Positions 61,813 to 64,000 of a stretch of DNA of 64,000 nt are shown one piece after another. The position numbers and the translations under genes were made by a program. Below the pieces are notes generated by a model. It saw only the letters and a program-made list of their open reading frames with translations. It did no database searches and was not told where the DNA came from. Source of the stretch: Paraburkholderia kirstenboschensis (GTDB lineage: Bacteria > Pseudomonadota > Gammaproteobacteria > Burkholderiales > Burkholderiaceae); the NCBI RefSeq assembly GCF_904848585.1, contig NZ_CAJHCR010000005.1, positions 469,577-533,576 on the forward strand. The letters run 5' to 3'. Numbering within the stretch: position 1 is the first letter of the stretch; each line of letters starts with the position of its first letter.

Positions 61813-63102
61813 ATGAACCGCGACCCCGGTCCACATCATCCGCTCGTCCAGCGTCTGAACGACGCGCGTCAGGTTACCGACGCCCTCTTTTCCATCGTCA
61901 AGCCCGAGTTCCTGTACGAGCGGCCGATCCGTGAACGGCACCGGATCGTGTTCTATATCGGGCATCTCGAAGCTTTCGATCGTAATCTGTTCGACAAGCG
62001 CCTGTTCGATCTGCCCGCGTTCGATGCGCAACTCGATCAGCTATTCGCATTCGGTATCGACCCGGTAGACGGTGGTTTTCCGACCGATCAGCCTGGCGAT
62101 TGGCCTTCGCTCGATACCGTGCGCCAGTACGGTTTGAATGCCCGCGGGCAGATCGACCGCGAACTGCGGGCGCTTACCGATTCCGCGCGAATCGATGCTT
62201 CGGGGCAATTGCTCAACGTGGCAATCGAGCATCGACTGATGCATGCGGAGACGCTTGCCTACATGCTTCACCAATTGCCGCTTGAGCAGAAAGTGACGGA
62301 TCTGCGCGAGCCTGTCGTGACCGGTCCGGGGCGCGCGAACAGCCTGTCGCCGGTGGTCAGCGTGCCTGCCGGTTCGGCCGTGATCGGCATGCCGCGCGAC
62401 GGCGGCCGCTTCGGCTGGGACAACGAGTTTGGTGAATTGCACGTCGACGTGCCGGCCTTCGAAATCGACCGCTATATGGTCACGAACGCCGCGTTTTGCG
62501 AGTTTATCGAAGCTGGCGGTTATCGCGAGCGAAAGTGGTGGTCGGAAGAAGATTGGGCCTGGAAGGAAGCCGAGCACATAGAACATCCCGCGTTCTGGTC
62601 GCGACGCGAGGCGAGCGGCCAACGCGGCGCATGGACGCTGCGCACGATGTTCGACGAAGTACCGCTTCCACCGGACTGGCCGGCGTACGTGAGCCACGCC
62701 GAGGCGAGCGCCTATGCGCGCTGGGCGGGGAAGGCGCTGCCGACAGAAGCGCAATGGCAGCGCGCGGCGCAGGGCGCGCCGCATGCCGGCTCGGGCAACT
62801 TCGACTTCCGCAGTTGGGACCCGCGTCCAGTCGACGCTTATCCGGACAATGTCAGCGCGTTCGGCGTGGAAGGCCAGTACGGCAACGGCTGGGAGTGGAC
62901 TTCGACTTTGTTCGACGGGTTGCCGGGCTTCGAGCCGTTTCCGTTCTATCTGGGTTACTCGGCTAACTTCTTCGACGGCAAACATTACGTGCTGAAGGGC
63001 GGATCGGCGCGCACCGCACAGTGCATGTTACGACCGACATTTCGAAACTGGTTTCAGCCGCATTATCAGTACGTTTATGCGGGGTTTCGGTGCGTGAGTT
63101 GA
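61813..63102 (+). CDS. EgtB-like iron sulfoxide synthase (EgtB/SenA family)
   Basis: 429-residue non-haem-iron enzyme joining a DinB-like N-terminal domain (about 1-160) to a formylglycine-generating-enzyme-like C-terminal domain (about 180-429). Iron ligands: His51 (FYIGHLEAFD) and His140 with His144 (EHRLMHAETL, the HxxxHxE motif). The C-terminal blocks NGWEWTSTLFDGLPGFEPFP and KGGSARTAQCMLRPTFRNWF are typical. EgtB forms the C-S bond of ergothioneine; the homologue SenA makes selenoneine. Neither an EgtD methyltransferase nor SenB/SenC genes are adjacent, so the product is uncertain. AAGGAGA lies upstream of the ATG. Confidence 0.85.
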   Translation: MNRDPGPHHPLVQRLNDARQVTDALFSIVKPEFLYERPIRERHRIVFYIGHLEAFDRNLFDKRLFDLPAFDAQLDQLFAFGIDPVDGGFPTDQPGDWPSLDTVRQYGLNARGQIDRELRALTDSARIDASGQLLNVAIEHRLMHAETLAYMLHQLPLEQKVTDLREPVVTGPGRANSLSPVVSVPAGSAVIGMPRDGGRFGWDNEFGELHVDVPAFEIDRYMVTNAAFCEFIEAGGYRERKWWSEEDWAWKEAEHIEHPAFWSRREASGQRGAWTLRTMFDEVPLPPDWPAYVSHAEASAYARWAGKALPTEAQWQRAAQGAPHAGSGNFDFRSWDPRPVDAYPDNVSAFGVEGQYGNGWEWTSTLFDGLPGFEPFPFYLGYSANFFDGKHYVLKGGSARTAQCMLRPTFRNWFQPHYQYVYAGFRCVS

Positions 63103-63133
63103 TGGCGAATTAAACACGCACACGTCCCACGTT

Positions 63134-63189
63134 GAGTACCTGCCCGCCTGGCGAGCGCATAGAAAACGCTCGACGGGGGGCGGGTACTC
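63134..63189. repeat. Two-stage stem-loop between egtB-like and marR genes
   Basis: Outer stem GAGTACC ... GGTACTC (with further GC pairing CCGCC / GGCGG) enclosing an inner hairpin CGAGCG / CGCTCG with a 9-base loop. There is no T-tract, so it is not a standard terminator. It lies between convergent genes and may serve both as an end signal. Confidence 0.55.
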
Positions 63190-63316
63190 GCGCTCACGTT
63201 GGCGAGACAATCCATACGGTCTTCGCGCAGAGTCTTCCGTTTCGAAGCGTTTTGAAGCGGTTCGATGCGGCGAGGCAAATCAGGTCACGATAGCGCGCCG
63301 TCCATGACTTACCGGT

Positions 63317-63841
63317 CTAGTCGTTTCGTAGCACCAGTCGAGACTCTGTGCGAACCGTGCCTTCGTTCAGGTCATCATGCTTTTTCATGTCCCGCATCAC
63401 ACGAAAGAGATCGCGCATCGAATCGATATCAAGCAGCCTCGCGAACGTGAAGGTGTCCTCGTAGGCCCGCATCCAGGGGATCATCGCGGACGCCACAGCT
63501 TTTCGACCTTGTGCAGTCACGACTAGCTGACGTTTGCGTCGATCTCTTTCGTCGGTGTTCGTCGAGATAAGCCCGCGGCGAAGCAACGGTGCCAGATTGG
63601 CCGACATATTCGACCGGTCCATTTCCAGTTCCGCAGCCATATCGCCGAAAACCAGTGGCTCGCGCTGTTGCAGCAAGGCGAGCATGCAAAACTGGGAGGC
63701 GTTAACGTCCATATGTTGCAGCGCCTCGTCGAAATGGGTGCAGAAAGCTCGCATCGCGCGCTGCGCAAAAAAGTGGTTCAGTGCGACCGCGGAGATTGCT
63801 CCCAGATCAGAAGTCGACGACCCATGCTCTTGATTTTCCAT
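63317..63841 (-). CDS. MarR-family transcriptional regulator
   Basis: 174-residue winged-HTH regulator (QFCMLALLQQREPLVFGDMA, ELEMDRSNMSANLAPLLRRG, DERDRRKRQLVVTAQG wing region). The ATG at 63841 (MENQEHGSS) was preferred over 63880 because homology begins there; 63880 cannot be excluded. The tandem direct repeat at 63895-63941 lies just upstream and could be its own operator. Target genes probably lie to the right of the window. Confidence 0.88.
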   Translation of the reverse strand: MENQEHGSSTSDLGAISAVALNHFFAQRAMRAFCTHFDEALQHMDVNASQFCMLALLQQREPLVFGDMAAELEMDRSNMSANLAPLLRRGLISTNTDERDRRKRQLVVTAQGRKAVASAMIPWMRAYEDTFTFARLLDIDSMRDLFRVMRDMKKHDDLNEGTVRTESRLVLRND

Positions 63842-63894
63842 ATCCGCGTTTGACAGAAGGATTACGCGCCCGCTTGGCAATATTCCGATTGTGG

Positions 63895-63941
63895 GAGCAA
63901 AGTAGTAGTGTCGTACCTGAGCAAAGTACAGATGTCGTACC
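63895..63941. repeat. Tandem 23-bp direct repeat upstream of marR
   Basis: Two copies of GAGCAAAGTA-N4-TGTCGTACC, 24 bp apart and identical at 19 of 23 positions (the differences are the central four bases). They sit 54-100 bases upstream of the marR ATG, in its promoter region. Confidence 0.6.
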
Positions 63942-64000
63942 CCAAGGGTCTGTAGCGCATGCTGGTGCGGTTTTCCCGCCTGTGGAGACCGCCATGACGC

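Noticed and set aside
1..64000. Mobile elements, CRISPR, tRNA or rRNA genes
   Set aside because: No transposase or integrase motif, no spaced repeat array and no cloverleaf or rRNA-like stretch noticed on reading both strands.

Overview
The window comes from a high-GC beta-proteobacterium of the Burkholderiaceae, most likely Paraburkholderia or a close relative. The evidence is Burkholderia-type gene content: a fused LivHM permease, a Burkholderia-type general porin, and a LuxR / RsaL-like / LuxI trio in the order known from the Paraburkholderia BraI/R quorum-sensing system. Genes are dense on both strands. I see no rRNA, tRNA, CRISPR array, insertion sequence or phage gene, so this reads as ordinary chromosome carrying accessory catabolic islands.

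Region 1 (1-12013) is one long minus-strand catabolic cluster with a divergent TetR-type regulator. In transcription order it encodes a 6-hydroxynicotinate reductase-like Fe-S protein, a UPF0280 (ApbE-fold) protein, two paralogous 'amino acid synthesis' (DUF1185) proteins, a branched-chain-amino-acid-type ABC transporter without a binding protein, an enamidase-like amidohydrolase, and the small and (truncated) large subunits of a molybdenum hydroxylase. Together they suggest uptake, hydroxylation, ring reduction and ring opening of nicotinate or a related N-heterocycle. This reductive route is known mainly from the anaerobe Eubacterium barkeri. A perfect inverted repeat overlaps the predicted promoter of the first gene.

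Region 2 (12074-17541) holds the lower protocatechuate (beta-ketoadipate) genes pcaI-pcaJ-pcaB-pcaD-pcaC. They are divergent from a LysR regulator, with two LysR-type boxes between. Region 3 (17667-31226) is mixed: folE, a DMT exporter, a DedA-rhodanese fusion, a diguanylate cyclase, a phosphate/polyphosphate trio (CHAD, PiT, PPK2), a glyoxalase-fold protein, an HtrA-like protease without signal peptide, gamma-glutamyltransferase and an MFS exporter.

Region 4 (31382-34733) is a tight four-gene operon: CDP-alcohol phosphatidyltransferase, 2OG-Fe(II) oxygenase, HpnL-like membrane protein and sugar-phosphate/phosphocholine-type nucleotidyltransferase. It looks like an uncharacterised lipid-headgroup pathway. 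Region 5 (35033-45088) includes a Tat-exported PhoX-type phosphatase behind a convincing Pho box, a porin with two terminator hairpins, a serine acetyltransferase overlapping an AraC regulator, and several small conserved proteins.

Region 6 (45120-54524) is a sugar-acid-like catabolic operon (ABC importer, SMP-30 lactonase, DHDPS-family aldolase) with a GntR/FadR regulator. The quorum-sensing module braR-rsaL-braI lies between operon and regulator, and a 22-bp lux box sits between rsaL and braI. Region 7 (54758-64000) carries a universal stress protein, a CheY-like regulator, a stand-alone 2-oxoglutarate-dehydrogenase-type E1, a chemoreceptor, an FNR-type regulator, an EgtB-like sulfoxide synthase and a MarR regulator preceded by a tandem direct repeat.
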